A stretch of DNA of 64,000 nt from Proteobacteria bacterium UBA981 (GCA_002292285.1 DBBP01000027.1:92797-156796), one strand, 5' to 3'. Numbered from the stretch's first letter, positions 1-9,693 are shown. A program made the numbers and translations. The notes: a model not told the origin generated them from the letters alone.

Positions 1-1
1 A

Positions 2-23
2 CCGGCAGCAGGTGTGCTGCCGG
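2..23. terminator. Perfect 9-bp hairpin at window edge
   Basis: CCGGCAGCA and TGCTGCCGG form a perfect 9-bp stem with a four-base loop. No T-run follows on the plus strand, so it is not a textbook intrinsic terminator. It could end a gene lying left of the window. Only the hairpin is seen; the role is a guess. Confidence 0.3.
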
Positions 24-127
24 CTGCCGATGCGGCAATGTTTGGTTCACAGAACCTGCTACCTAGGCAGGTCAGCAACTGGCAACGCGCGAGCTGTCAG
101 AGTATAGATGCATTGCGGTCCTGCAAC

Positions 128-1354
128 TTACTCGACGTACGCGCCCAGCTCATCCGCGACGCGCAAATGCGTGGGTACCCTGGCCGGGCCAATACGGCGG
201 TCGACTTCAACGTGCCAGTGATAAATCCTGCGCTCCTGATAGCTCAACGGGATGCTCCGTAAACCTGGCGACTCGACTGAGGCCTGCATCGGTTCGGCAA
301 ACTGAATGTCTTCATCGACGATGCGATCAAAGTTTGCGATGCGCTTGTCCCACAGCGGGTCGCGTGGCCCGTCGCCCCAATCGGGTGCGAACCACAGGAC
401 TTCCATGGCTGACGTGCGCAAGGTTTTGGGCCACATCGCAACACACGGGATCCCACTCGGCGCGATGGGCACGATGAGGTTCGGAAACAGGTTGTAGCTC
501 GGATTGAAGTTGCGTTCGATATTGGTGCAATTCGCCATCTCGGGCATGCCGATGGTGCCGGGGTCGACCCAGTCATCGCGTCGATTCGGCGACAACATCA
601 TCGAGTGACCGTTACCCCACAGATGCACGCTGGTGCCACTGTTGTCGAATATTCGATCGGTCGTGCCGCCATGTAGCAATTTGAAGTGATAAGCCTCAAG
701 AAAATTATCGATGAGGACTTTCACGTTCGATTGCACGGTAAATTCACGTCGGTCGACCAGACGCAGCGTTTCCAGCGGCAGATGGTTAAGGTAGCGACTA
801 ATCGGCGCAAGAAAATCCTGCAAAGGCTCGGCCTGCAAATCCTCGCACACGAATATCCAGTTGCCGTAACGCTCGCAACGTACACCGACCAGCCCGCGGC
901 AGGAGGGGTCGATGTCCTGCCAGTCACGTTGCTCGCTAACCGCGCGCAGGCCGCCTTGGCGGTCATAACTCCAGCCGTGATAGCCGCATACCAGGGCCGC
1001 ACCCGCGCGCCCGGAATCGCTGCGCGCGACTGGCGCACCACGATGACGGCAGGTGTTATAGAACGCGCGAATCTCGCCATCATCGCCGCGGATGATCAGA
1101 ATGGGCGCACTGCCGTGATGCCAGACTATGAAGCTGCCGGGTTCGGGCAGCTGATCAACGTGGGCTGCATAGAGCCAACAGCGCTGCCACATCTCGCGTC
1201 GTTCAAGATCGAAAAACGCTCTATCGTTATAGCGCCCGCCAGGAATATCCGGAAGCTCGGGAAATCCTTGCGGTCGTCCGGTCCGTTTGCGCTCCGTGGC
1301 GACGCGCGCTTCCCATTCCGTAACTGTGCTGGCGTCCAGGCCGCTGGTCATCAT
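128..1354 (-). CDS. Rieske aromatic-ring-hydroxylating oxygenase, alpha subunit
   Basis: 408-residue catalytic subunit of a Rieske non-haem iron oxygenase, which adds O2 to an aromatic or other hydrophobic substrate using electrons from a separate reductase. The [2Fe-2S] ligands are C102-x-H104 and C123-x2-H126. The mononuclear iron motif lies in the catalytic domain around E220, H223 and H228. Length is normal for the family. It lies 38 bp downstream of the epoxide-hydrolase-like gene on the same strand, so the two are probably co-transcribed. No beta subunit, ferredoxin or reductase is adjacent, so it is probably a homo-oligomeric type that borrows electron-transfer partners. The substrate cannot be told from sequence. 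Confidence 0.88.
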   Translation of the reverse strand: MMTSGLDASTVTEWEARVATERKRTGRPQGFPELPDIPGGRYNDRAFFDLERREMWQRCWLYAAHVDQLPEPGSFIVWHHGSAPILIIRGDDGEIRAFYNTCRHRGAPVARSDSGRAGAALVCGYHGWSYDRQGGLRAVSEQRDWQDIDPSCRGLVGVRCERYGNWIFVCEDLQAEPLQDFLAPISRYLNHLPLETLRLVDRREFTVQSNVKVLIDNFLEAYHFKLLHGGTTDRIFDNSGTSVHLWGNGHSMMLSPNRRDDWVDPGTIGMPEMANCTNIERNFNPSYNLFPNLIVPIAPSGIPCVAMWPKTLRTSAMEVLWFAPDWGDGPRDPLWDKRIANFDRIVDEDIQFAEPMQASVESPGLRSIPLSYQERRIYHWHVEVDRRIGPARVPTHLRVADELGAYVE

Positions 1355-1391
1355 GTCTGACGTCGTCCGCGCGCTGCGAGTGGTAGCGATA

Positions 1392-2441
1392 TCACAACGG
1401 TGGTTGTGGCCATGCGGCAGGGACTGAATTGGCCAACCAGTGAGTTAGAGCGTTGTTAACATCAAGGGGTTTTTCCTGCGCCATCCAATGCCCTGAATGC
1501 ACTGTCCGCTCAGTCAGATTACGGCACCGTTCGCGCATGGGTGCGGGCAACTTCGACGCCACACATTCGCAAACGTAGTCGTAGCTGGCGGTTAAAAACA
1601 GCACCGGCATATCGAGGTAGCCGTCATTCGCGCTATTCGCAGCGTAGGCGGCGTTCGCAGTGTGATTCATGTAGAACGCGTCCGTTCCAAAGAACCCGGT
1701 TTTTTTCAGTGCGGCAGTATAGACGTCGAGATCCGCGGCCGAGATCACGCTCTCGTCGAGCGGATAATCAGGTGCTTGTTCGAGGCCTCCGAACCAGCCA
1801 CCGTCGCGGCGAATCGTTGCCGTTGCTGCCGGCGTGCTACGCGCGCCTGGCCGCGAGTCCGTGCGAAACAGCGCCTTGATGGCACCCGCCGGGTTGGCGT
1901 CGAACACGGTCGTGGCGCGCTCAAAGTTCTCTTCGTAGAAATACTGATAATCCCATTGTCCGGCGGGATATTCCGCCGCCGGGTAGACAGCTCTGTCCAC
2001 CAAGGCCACCAAACCCGCCAACCCGTGTTCCAGTACGCCGTACGGCACGCAAAGGTTAGCGACCGCATGGCAGCGCTCTGGATGGTGACTGGCCAGACTC
2101 CAAATCACACCTGCACCCCAATCATGCCCGACCCATACTGCGCGCTCCCGCCCGAGCTTAGACAGTAAAGCAAGCAAGTCTCCGACATGCTTTTCCATAC
2201 TGTAGTCTTTGAAATCCGGATAAAGGGTCGAGTCGCCATGCCCGCGCAGATCCGGCGCGATCGCGCGAAAACCAAGGCCAGCCAGAGTCGGTAACTGGTG
2301 GCGCCAGCTGTAACCCAACTCGGGCCAGCCGCGCGCAAAGATAACCAGCGGGCCGTTCTCCGGCCCGGCGGCGTGATAAGACATTTCATGGTCGCCAAGG
2401 GCGATGCGATGTTGGCTAATCGAAGCTTGATCGTGGGGCAT
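1392..2441 (-). CDS. Alpha/beta hydrolase, epoxide-hydrolase-like
   Basis: 349-residue alpha/beta-hydrolase. The nucleophile elbow reads GHDWGA, so the nucleophile is Asp, as in epoxide hydrolases and haloalkane dehalogenases rather than serine esterases. A late SGHWMAQEKP segment supplies the catalytic His. The usual HGxP oxyanion motif near residue 37 reads RGWP, with Arg replacing His. A lid domain occupies roughly residues 135-250. It is the first gene of a likely two-gene operon with the Rieske oxygenase. In such a pair it could open epoxides or cleave ring products. The fold is certain; the substrate is not. Confidence 0.82.
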   Translation of the reverse strand: MPHDQASISQHRIALGDHEMSYHAAGPENGPLVIFARGWPELGYSWRHQLPTLAGLGFRAIAPDLRGHGDSTLYPDFKDYSMEKHVGDLLALLSKLGRERAVWVGHDWGAGVIWSLASHHPERCHAVANLCVPYGVLEHGLAGLVALVDRAVYPAAEYPAGQWDYQYFYEENFERATTVFDANPAGAIKALFRTDSRPGARSTPAATATIRRDGGWFGGLEQAPDYPLDESVISAADLDVYTAALKKTGFFGTDAFYMNHTANAAYAANSANDGYLDMPVLFLTASYDYVCECVASKLPAPMRERCRNLTERTVHSGHWMAQEKPLDVNNALTHWLANSVPAAWPQPPL

Positions 2442-2843
2442 GCCAGGCTCGTTTGTGCGGAGCGGTCTATCGTACTGGCTTCGACGCCGCCCGCGCCAGC
2501 CTCAGCCAAGCGCAATGCACAAACCACGAGCACCGGCGGCTAGATGGGCAGGGCGTCTCCCCATCGGGGTGTCATTCCTCATGCGGATGGCCACAACCTC
2601 GCGCAAAGCTCGATTCCGTCGTCGGACTCCTGAGCGCGGATTAGTCGACACAATGACATCGTCGCGGTCGACGGCACCCGGGTCGATGACTCAGCGTCGT
2701 GCAACGGTGTGGTATTCACCTTGGCAACGTGGCGGTACGTTGGATGAAAAAAGGTGCAGACCGGAACCCGGGGAGTCGATTCGGCCTGCACTAGGTCGAC
2801 CAGTTACTTTTCCCTCAGTTCGGATTTGATGCTCTGTTTATAT
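2442..2843. other. Intergenic, no recognised gene
   Basis: About 400 bp between the hydrolase start and the 3' end of the exported CTERM protein gene. Short open frames occur on both strands, but none has a family-like sequence or a good ribosome site. It presumably holds the promoter of the hydrolase-oxygenase operon; I cannot place it. Confidence 0.5.
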
Positions 2844-3482
2844 TTAGCCGCCAACTGCGGCCGTGTGGTCATGCACTGCCGGAGCATCGCCCCGACGTCG
2901 TTTGAAGCCCAGGAAGGCACCGGCAGATGCCAGTAATACCAACGCACTCGGCACTGGCACTGCCGCCGGTGTCGGCGTAGAAAAATAGGTATCGATGGCG
3001 ACGGTATTCGCGCCGGCGAACCATGCACTCTCGGTCCAGGTCGGTGCACCGCCGCCGAACCACGGCACGTTATGGGCTGCGCGGCCGCTGTTCTTGATCT
3101 CATACGAAGACGGCGTGCCGCCAACAGCGGCGGTGAACAACACTTCAGCCCACTGGATAGCCGTGTTGTTCCAAGCGTAGTCAAAACCAATCGAAGCGCT
3201 GCCATTGCCCGCAGCAACGTTGGAACCAGAAAACACTGCCGTGAGCGGCTGGCGCTCGACTTCCGTCCAACCAAGCTTGTCACCTGCGAAATTCACCGGT
3301 GCAACGGTGTCCAGCGTCAACGGTTGAAACCCGAATGGGGTTTCGGCAAAAAGGAACAAGAAGTTATGGTCGCCGACATTGGTGTGCGTATAAGTCGCAG
3401 TAGCGGCCTCGGTCGCGTTAATGAGCGTGCCGAAAAGCAACGTGAGCGCAATGAGGGAAGGCTTAAGCGAGGTCGTTTTCAT
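2844..3482 (-). CDS. Exported protein with VPxPSA-type (PEP-CTERM-like) sorting signal
   Basis: 212 residues. An N-terminal signal peptide (Lys near the start, hydrophobic core, Ala-rich cleavage region about residue 26) leads into a beta-rich body. Near the C-terminus VPVPSALVLLASAGAFLG is followed by a KRRR cluster, the layout of the PEP-CTERM/VPLPA-CTERM surface-sorting signals processed by exosortases (family knowledge). About 15 residues (GDAPAVHDH...) follow the basic cluster, whereas the signal normally ends the protein, so the 3' end may have been extended by mutation. The function of the body is unknown. No exosortase is in the window. Confidence 0.72.
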   Translation of the reverse strand: MKTTSLKPSLIALTLLFGTLINATEAATATYTHTNVGDHNFLFLFAETPFGFQPLTLDTVAPVNFAGDKLGWTEVERQPLTAVFSGSNVAAGNGSASIGFDYAWNNTAIQWAEVLFTAAVGGTPSSYEIKNSGRAAHNVPWFGGGAPTWTESAWFAGANTVAIDTYFSTPTPAAVPVPSALVLLASAGAFLGFKRRRGDAPAVHDHTAAVGG

Positions 3483-3872
3483 TTCCGGGCATCGATTTCT
3501 TGCGAATTTTGTATCTATCGATGCAAGCCGGGTGCCAGAACCAGGGTCCGTCGTTCACAGGTCGGCAAAGTGTGAAGCAGCGCAAGTTTTACCACTGTTC
3601 ACGAAGCGTCGCGCTGCGCTGCAGCATGGACTTCGTGACGACGATCACAACTGCAGCGGGCCAGGGTAAAGTCCGGATTGTGATTGCTTTGGCAGACCGT
3701 GAGCGTTGCTCACCGAAGCGGTGCGGCAGATGTCGTTAAAAAGTGACGTCGCCAGGGGGCATCGAAGGCGTGGCCATGCCCGGACGGCGGGGATCCGGGG
3801 GATTCAATTTTCCTCCAGCGACGGAGGCGCTGCCGGAGGTTTAGACCGTCCGGCAGCTTGCAATGGCCCGGA
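3483..3872. other. Intergenic, no recognised gene
   Basis: About 390 bp between the CTERM protein start and the 3' end of the SRPBCC gene. It should contain the promoter of the exported protein. I see no convincing coding frame, terminator or operator. Confidence 0.5.
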
Positions 3873-4292
3873 TCAGGTGCTGGTTTTGTCACGAACGCGC
3901 TGGATACCACCTTGATAGACGCCTTCTATCAATTTAATGGCGTCAGCTTCTGGCACACCGGCCGGCTCAAAGGTACTCGACCAGTCAACCGTGGTGCCGC
4001 CCGCACCGTCGTCGGAAACTTTGACTTTAGATAGGTAGTTTGCGACCGGAAGTGGGCTTTCGTTAATGATCGCGTAGCTGAATTCCCTAGTTCCTTCGTC
4101 GCAGGATTCCAGACGCTCGATGACTTCCCCGCCGCCAACCAGGGCGATCGTCCGTACGGCGCCGACGCCGTCGCCGTCCACCACGCAGCTGGCGATCATT
4201 TCATTCGGCTCGAGTCCGCCGAAATCGCTCATTACCGTCCATACGTCAGCGGCTGACGCGGCTACTTTTTCAGTTACTTTTACGGCTGTCAC
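3873..4292 (-). CDS. SRPBCC (START-like) ligand-binding protein
   Basis: 139 residues in the form of the polyketide cyclase/START-like fold, a helix-grip pocket that binds hydrophobic ligands. Diagnostic features are the opening VKVTEKVAASAADVW, a central GxGAVRTI strand and a long C-terminal helix. The start is set at a GTG (4290-4292) preceded by a strong AGGAG six bases upstream; a TTG eight codons earlier is in frame but lacks this spacing. It stands alone on the minus strand. Ligand and reaction are unknown; transport or cyclisation of a lipid or aromatic compound would fit the catabolic setting. Confidence 0.75.
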   Translation of the reverse strand: MTAVKVTEKVAASAADVWTVMSDFGGLEPNEMIASCVVDGDGVGAVRTIALVGGGEVIERLESCDEGTREFSYAIINESPLPVANYLSKVKVSDDGAGGTTVDWSSTFEPAGVPEADAIKLIEGVYQGGIQRVRDKTST

Positions 4293-4468
4293 AGGTTTCT
4301 CCTCGGGATTATTCAATGCTGTTCAGAACCGCATTGTCACCGATTGCAGGCGTCGCGCAAATCGGATTCGGGATTTCTGTCAGGCAGCAGAGAGAAGAAA
4401 GCGTCGCGAACATGCCAGTCTGCGGTCTAGTCCGGACAGCTAAATCGAAAGCGCCCGGCCGCCGCGCT

Positions 4469-5506
4469 TCAGCCCACGGGACCGTCCTGCGCTGCGATGT
4501 GTTGCTGCCATTGCCACGCCGAGGACAACATGTCCGCGAGCGTTTTCTCCGCCCGCCAGTCGAGTTCGGCATTCGCAGTGCTGGTGTCAGCGTAGATCTG
4601 TTCGATATCTCCGGCACGGCGCCCGACGATCTTGTAAGGAAGCGGTACGCCCGCAGCAGCCTCAAACGCTTTAATGACCTCCATCACCGACGTGCCGCTA
4701 CCCGTACCCACGTTGAAATATTCGTAATTCGCGGCGTTTGGGTGGTGCAGCGAACGCTGTAAGGCGCTAACGTGTGCCCGGGCCAAATCGACGACATGAA
4801 TATAGTCACGTATCGCCGTACCGTCGGCGGTGTCGTAGTCATCGCCGAACACTTGCAGACGTTCGCGCAGGCCGGCGGCGGTCTGAGTAATAAAGGGCAC
4901 CAGATTATTCGGCACTCCAAGAGGTAGCTCGCCAATCAACGCGCTTTCGTGGGCCCCGACGGGATTAAAGTAGCGTAGGGAGATCGCTTTGAGCCCCACG
5001 CCAGTCAGACTGTAGTCGCGCAAAATATGCTCGCAAATCTGTTTCGTGTTGCCGTAGGGTGAGGACGCTGGCTGGAATGGCGTACTCTCTGAAACCGGTA
5101 AAACATCCGGCTGACCGTAAACGGTGCAGGACGAAGAAAAGACCAGCGTATCGACCTTAAATTCAGCCATCGCGACCAATAAGTTCAGCAGAGAGTTAAC
5201 GTTCACGTCGTAGTACAGCAGTGGCTGTTCGACTGATTCGCCAACCGACTTCCTTGCCGCAAAATGAATCGCAGCGTCGATGTCGAAGCGCCGAAACACC
5301 TGTTTGAGTCCATTCAGATCACGCAGATCCAATTTGACGAAATCAGGGCGCCTGCCACTGATTTCGCTGATCCGATCGAGAACAGTGACACTTGAATTCG
5401 ACAGGTCATCGGCAATCACCACGTCGTGTCCCGCGGCGAACAATTCAACCGCTGTGTGAGAACCGATGTAGCCCGTGCCGCCGGTAAGAAGTACACGTTT
5501 ACTCAT
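4469..5506 (-). CDS. galE: UDP-glucose 4-epimerase
   Basis: 345-residue extended SDR enzyme interconverting UDP-glucose and UDP-galactose in the cytoplasm, supplying galactosyl units for envelope polysaccharides. The NAD-binding GGTGYIGSH motif lies at about residues 9-17, the catalytic Ser in SSSCTVYG, and the YGNTK active-site Tyr-Lys pair follows. RYFNPVGAH and the late RDYIHVVDLA motif are typical of GalE. The ATG start is preceded by AAGG. It stands alone, divergent from the thiolase gene, with no other galactose-pathway gene nearby. Confidence 0.93.
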   Translation of the reverse strand: MSKRVLLTGGTGYIGSHTAVELFAAGHDVVIADDLSNSSVTVLDRISEISGRRPDFVKLDLRDLNGLKQVFRRFDIDAAIHFAARKSVGESVEQPLLYYDVNVNSLLNLLVAMAEFKVDTLVFSSSCTVYGQPDVLPVSESTPFQPASSPYGNTKQICEHILRDYSLTGVGLKAISLRYFNPVGAHESALIGELPLGVPNNLVPFITQTAAGLRERLQVFGDDYDTADGTAIRDYIHVVDLARAHVSALQRSLHHPNAANYEYFNVGTGSGTSVMEVIKAFEAAAGVPLPYKIVGRRAGDIEQIYADTSTANAELDWRAEKTLADMLSSAWQWQQHIAAQDGPVG

Positions 5507-5804
5507 TTACTACCTTGCAGTTCCGTCGTTAGTGGCTCGGGCGGTACCGCCGATGAGCTCGTTTGTTCGAATCACGCCGCACGCCAGCCAACGCTGTTCG
5601 AAACGCTGCCCGGCCCTCATCCGATCATCCACGATTGTCTGTTCCAATACTCACTACTGTGCGGCCTGTACCTTCACCGTTCTCAACCAGGGCAAGCGAA
5701 AGGTCACGTAGCAAATCGCGGCGCCCACGAGCGCCCCGAGCAAGCTATCATTACTGGCCATCAAGCACAGCCTGCCACGTGCAGAAAATAATTCGAGGGA
5801 AATT
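5507..5804. other. Divergent intergenic region galE / thiolase
   Basis: Nearly 300 bp carrying both divergent promoters. No operator or coding sequence stands out. Confidence 0.4.
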
Positions 5805-6992
5805 ATGAATCAGGTCGTCATCGTAGACAGCATTCGTACCGGGCTTGCCAAGGCCCACCGAGGTACTTTCAACATGACGCGCTCAGATGAGCTGGTAGCG
5901 CATTGCATTGATGCCCTGCTGGAGCGCAATCCGGGCGTCGCCGCCGATGAGATTGAAGACGTAACGCTCGGCGCCGGGCGTCAGATTGGAGAACAATCGG
6001 CTAACGTCGCTCGTCATGCCGTGGTGCTGTCGAAATTGCCCATTACCGTCCCGGCTATGACCATGTCGCGGGCCTGCTCCTCCGGGCTCAACGCCATCTC
6101 CATCGCCGCGACACAAATTGCCAGCGGGAGTGCGGAAATTGCGCTAGCGGGCGGTGTCGAATCCATCACTGGCCTTGACCGAGGTACCCCGGCACAATTT
6201 GAGGAGAACGCGCGCCTGCTTGAAGAAAAACCCGATATTTTCATGGCGATGGGTAATACGGCAGAAGTCGTTGCGCGACGCTACAGCGTCAGTCGCGAAG
6301 CGCAAGACGCCTACGCCTTACAGAGCCAGCAGCGCTACGCGGCCGCCGAGCAAGCGGGCTTAATCAGCGATGAAATTGCACCGATGACGGTGAAGTGGCG
6401 CGAAGTCGTCGATAAAGAAAGCAAACAAACCGAGGTCGTTGAAGGCACTGTCGATCGCGACGAGTGCAACCGCGCCAACACGACTCTCGACGGCCTCGCG
6501 AAACTGAAACCGGTTTTTGATCAGGACGGCTCCGTGACCGCTGGAAATTCCTCGCAGTTATCTGACGGCGCCTCGATGACATTACTGATGTCGGAGAAAC
6601 GCGCTGAACAGTTGGGACTAGAACCGCTAGCCTACTTTCGCGGGTTCGCCGTGGCTGGATGTGAGCCAGACGAGATGGGGATCGGTCCAGTGTTCGCGAT
6701 TCCAAAGCTGCTTAAATATAAGGGCTTGAGCCTCGCTGACATCGATTTGGTCGAGCTCAATGAAGCGTTTGCATCGCAGTGTCTGTACTGTCGCGATCGG
6801 CTTGAGATCGACAATGACATCTACAATGTAAATGGCGGTTCGATTTCGATTGGCCATCCTTTCGGCATGACCGGTTCCCGTATGACTGGATTATTGCTGC
6901 GGGAACTTAAACGCCGCGACAAAAAGCTCGGCCTGGTGTCGATGTGCATCGGCAAAGGTATGGGGGCGGCCGGATTATTCGAAGCCTGTTAG
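5805..6992 (+). CDS. Thiolase (acetyl-CoA acyltransferase)
   Basis: 395-residue thiolase catalysing thiolytic cleavage of 3-ketoacyl-CoA, the last step of beta-oxidation, or the reverse condensation. The acyl-accepting cysteine is C91 in SRACSSGLNAI. The NEAFASQ motif, the GHPFGMTGSR histidine motif and the C-terminal CIGKGMGAAG cysteine motif are all present, so it should be active. A GAGGGAAATT ribosome site precedes the ATG. With the following SDR genes it fits a degradation pathway for CoA-activated substrates. Chain-length specificity is not predictable. Confidence 0.9.
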   Translation: MNQVVIVDSIRTGLAKAHRGTFNMTRSDELVAHCIDALLERNPGVAADEIEDVTLGAGRQIGEQSANVARHAVVLSKLPITVPAMTMSRACSSGLNAISIAATQIASGSAEIALAGGVESITGLDRGTPAQFEENARLLEEKPDIFMAMGNTAEVVARRYSVSREAQDAYALQSQQRYAAAEQAGLISDEIAPMTVKWREVVDKESKQTEVVEGTVDRDECNRANTTLDGLAKLKPVFDQDGSVTAGNSSQLSDGASMTLLMSEKRAEQLGLEPLAYFRGFAVAGCEPDEMGIGPVFAIPKLLKYKGLSLADIDLVELNEAFASQCLYCRDRLEIDNDIYNVNGGSISIGHPFGMTGSRMTGLLLRELKRRDKKLGLVSMCIGKGMGAAGLFEAC

Positions 6993-7088
6993 CGGGCTGT
7001 CGAAAAACAACTGCGGCGCCCGTCCGCGGCGTCGCGTGCCCACTCACTCCCCGCCTATGTGGCTGTTAGGTTTCGTGAGAAGACATCG

Positions 7089-7586
7089 ATGAATTGGGAC
7101 GCGGCAGGAGCGGTAGGTGAAATAGTAGGGGCCGCCGCTGTTGTTTTATCGTTGCTGTATTTGGCGATTCAGTTACGCCAGTCCAACAACGTAGCAACTG
7201 CCCAGTACCACACCAACATGGTTGCATTACTCAGCCCGTTTCAGGATGCCAAACTAGACAATGTCGGCGTATTTAATCGCGGACTGTCGGACTTCCGGTC
7301 TCTAACTACTGAAGAACGCCTTATTTTGGACGGGATACTCGTTACCCTCGTTATGGCGTTTAAGGATGTATTGGAAGCACATGAGCGGGGATTTATGGGG
7401 GCTGATGACTATGACGCTTGGGAAGGGTATGTGGGTGCCCATCTATCTATGCCCGGCGCAGCCGTATGGTGGGAACAAGGCCGTGCGCTGTACATCAACA
7501 AATTGCAGCTGGCGGTAGATGTGGCTATCGAAAAAACACCGTCCTTTCGGGAAGCGATGCCTATCATTTTCGAAAATGAAACCTAA
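7089..7586 (+). CDS. Hypothetical protein with N-terminal membrane helix
   Basis: 165 residues. One N-terminal hydrophobic segment (EIVGAAAVVLSLLYLAIQLR) forms a membrane anchor; the rest is a helical soluble domain. This layout recurs in uncharacterised proteobacterial proteins starting MNW..GAIGEIVGA. The start at 7089 is chosen because GAGAAG precedes it and the protein begins with that pattern; an ATG ten codons upstream is in frame. No catalytic motif is visible. It lies between the thiolase and convergent SDR genes. No function is assigned. Confidence 0.7.
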   Translation: MNWDAAGAVGEIVGAAAVVLSLLYLAIQLRQSNNVATAQYHTNMVALLSPFQDAKLDNVGVFNRGLSDFRSLTTEERLILDGILVTLVMAFKDVLEAHERGFMGADDYDAWEGYVGAHLSMPGAAVWWEQGRALYINKLQLAVDVAIEKTPSFREAMPIIFENET

Positions 7587-7643
7587 CGAGGCAATGGAAT
7601 CCGACGCTTGACGGCTGCGTCGCCGATGACGGCTGGGGGGCCA

Positions 7644-8483
7644 CTACGATGCTGGTAACCTCGTCATGGGCGGGCTGGTGCCGTTTGAGATGGCTGCAAA
7701 TCGCTCTTCGATAGCACCGTTCCAGTGTGGATGGGTGAGAATATAAAAACGCGCTTCGCGAATGGCCTCCACCACTAAATCGCCGACCGCACGCGGCGCC
7801 ATGCCGCCGTCGACTCCGGCACGAAACTTGTTGCGGGAGCGCTCGTTCGCCTCGCTGAGCGCTGGCGCGTCGCTGCGATTGCGGTCGGAATCGACGATCT
7901 CGGTACGCACCCAACCCGGGCACAGCACGGAAAGCCCGATGCTCGCCTGGCGCTGAATCAGCGCGTTGTAAGTGCACTCAGACAGCGCCACAACGGCGTG
8001 TTTACTGACGGTATAGATCGGCGTCGCGGTGCCGGCAACGAGTCCCCCGACTGACGCCGTATTGACGACATGGCCGGGTTGCTCTTGCGCCAACATTCGC
8101 GGCATAAAACTGCGCTGGCCGTGCACCACGCCCATGAGATTGATGCCAAGCACCCAGTCCCAATCCTCGAGCGAGTAATCCCAAGCTGGCGCGTTGTTCT
8201 CAATCACTCCCGCGTTGTTGCACAGCACGTTGACGGCTCCGAACATGGCAAAGGCACGTTCAGCAAGCGCTTCGACCTCCTCACTTTTCGAAACATCAAC
8301 GACTTGCGTCTCAACGCGCGTACCTGAACCCCGCAGTTCGTCGGCAAACTTTTCCAGGCGCTGTGCCTCGATGTCGGCCAACATCAGCTGCATTCCTTCA
8401 GCGGCAAAGCTTTCAGCCATACCCCTGCCGATGCCGCTCGCTGCCCCCGTCACTACCGCCACTCGCGCGTTCAGATCGTCCAT
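7644..8483 (-). CDS. Short-chain dehydrogenase/reductase (SDR)
   Basis: 279-residue classical SDR, an NAD(P)-dependent oxidoreductase of alcohols or ketones. The nucleotide motif TGAASGIG is at about residues 12-19, NNAG follows around 90, the catalytic Ser lies in NTASVGG, and YTVSKH supplies the Tyr-Lys pair. GGGAGC precedes the ATG. It follows a second SDR on the same strand with about 30 bp between them, so they form an operon. Candidate role: dehydrogenation of a hydroxyl intermediate in the local catabolic route. Confidence 0.88.
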   Translation of the reverse strand: MDDLNARVAVVTGAASGIGRGMAESFAAEGMQLMLADIEAQRLEKFADELRGSGTRVETQVVDVSKSEEVEALAERAFAMFGAVNVLCNNAGVIENNAPAWDYSLEDWDWVLGINLMGVVHGQRSFMPRMLAQEQPGHVVNTASVGGLVAGTATPIYTVSKHAVVALSECTYNALIQRQASIGLSVLCPGWVRTEIVDSDRNRSDAPALSEANERSRNKFRAGVDGGMAPRAVGDLVVEAIREARFYILTHPHWNGAIEERFAAISNGTSPPMTRLPAS

Positions 8484-8512
8484 GGTTGCTCCCGTATTTA
8501 TTCGCGCTTGAC

Positions 8513-9388
8513 CTAGTCCGCAAGTTTGCGGTGCGTCGATGCCTCACCAGTCGAACCACGATTGAGATGGTTGCGCGTCATGTCGCGTTCGTAAGGAAAA
8601 TTCCAGCGCGACCACAGGTCGGGTCCGATCGCGGTCAGGCCACCATCGACCACGATGGCTTCGCCATTGACGAAACGTGAGTCGTCACATGCCAGAAACA
8701 GAGCCGTACCGGCAATGTCATCACCGGTGCCATGATCAGGATACGGTTGCGCGAGGTCCATGCGAGCTGCTGTTTCCTCGATGTCTTTGTGCTCCGGGTG
8801 GGTCAGGCCAGTGAGAATAAAGCCAGGACATATGGCATTCACCCGAATGCGATCCGGTGCCAGCTGCACGCTTGCGGCTTTGCTCAGGTTGATCACCGCG
8901 GCTTTCGCCGCAGAGTAAGCCAGCGGCCCACAACCACCGCTTAGACCGGCGACCGACGCTGTATTAATAATTGATCCGCCGTCATTTTGTGCGCGCAGGA
9001 CACGCGAGCCATATTTAATGCCGAGCATGACCCCTTTCACGAGGACATCGAAAGTGTAATCCCACTCCTCAACATCCATCTCCCATACCGGTCCGATAGC
9101 ACCGCCCACACCAGCGTTGTTAAAAATAATGTCGAGGCGCCCGAAGGAATCGGTCGCGCACTCGATCATCGCCTTGATATCAGCTTCCTGACACACGTCG
9201 GTACGCACGAATCGGGCGGACTCGGCAAAACCTAATCGCTCAATTTCGGCCAGCGTGTCGGCACCGGTCTGCTCGTTAAAATCTGCCACCACAACTTTCG
9301 CGCCTTCGTGCAGAAAACGCATCACAGTCGCCCTTCCCATACCGCTGCTGCCGCCCGTCACTACGGCCACCTTGTCCACCAATCTCAT
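8513..9388 (-). CDS. Short-chain dehydrogenase/reductase (SDR)
   Basis: 291-residue classical SDR. TGGSSGMG cofactor loop, NNAGVGG, catalytic Ser in NTASVAG, YSAAKA Tyr-Lys motif and a C-terminal VDGG are all present. The start is placed at 9388 because AGGAG lies eight bases upstream and the protein then opens MRLVDKVAVVTGG as usual; the frame is open 15 codons further upstream but without support. It is the first gene of a two-SDR operon. The substrate is unknown. Confidence 0.88.
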   Translation of the reverse strand: MRLVDKVAVVTGGSSGMGRATVMRFLHEGAKVVVADFNEQTGADTLAEIERLGFAESARFVRTDVCQEADIKAMIECATDSFGRLDIIFNNAGVGGAIGPVWEMDVEEWDYTFDVLVKGVMLGIKYGSRVLRAQNDGGSIINTASVAGLSGGCGPLAYSAAKAAVINLSKAASVQLAPDRIRVNAICPGFILTGLTHPEHKDIEETAARMDLAQPYPDHGTGDDIAGTALFLACDDSRFVNGEAIVVDGGLTAIGPDLWSRWNFPYERDMTRNHLNRGSTGEASTHRKLAD

Positions 9389-9693
9389 CGTTGTGCTCCT
9401 GCTTGTGTAAGCGTTATTGCTCGGCCAGCGCACAGAAATCGCGGCCGTTCACGCGAGCCATTGTAGAGCCAGCGCGCACTATCGCGCAGCATAAGCAACA
9501 CTGTCGGGAACGCCTCGGGTTACTCGCAGGTGCAGGTCGCGCCAGTCAGCGTGAACACCGGCGTATTCTGAATGCCGGACGATCTATGTTTGCTAATTCG
9601 GAAAGCTCAGGGCGATGCGAAACAGGCGCGCTTTTTGGCGGATTTAAATGAGGGCGTTGGCACGATCACGAATACGCTCGCGCGCTGCGGGAG
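9389..9693. other. Intergenic, promoter region of the SDR pair
   Basis: About 305 bp between the first SDR start and the 3' end of the hydroxyacid dehydrogenase. Nothing convincing is encoded, and no hairpin with a T-run was seen. Confidence 0.4.

Noticed and set aside
686..1360. Long plus-strand frame antisense to the first Rieske oxygenase
   Set aside because: The minus-strand frame carries clear Rieske motifs; the plus-strand frame is only its GC-driven shadow.
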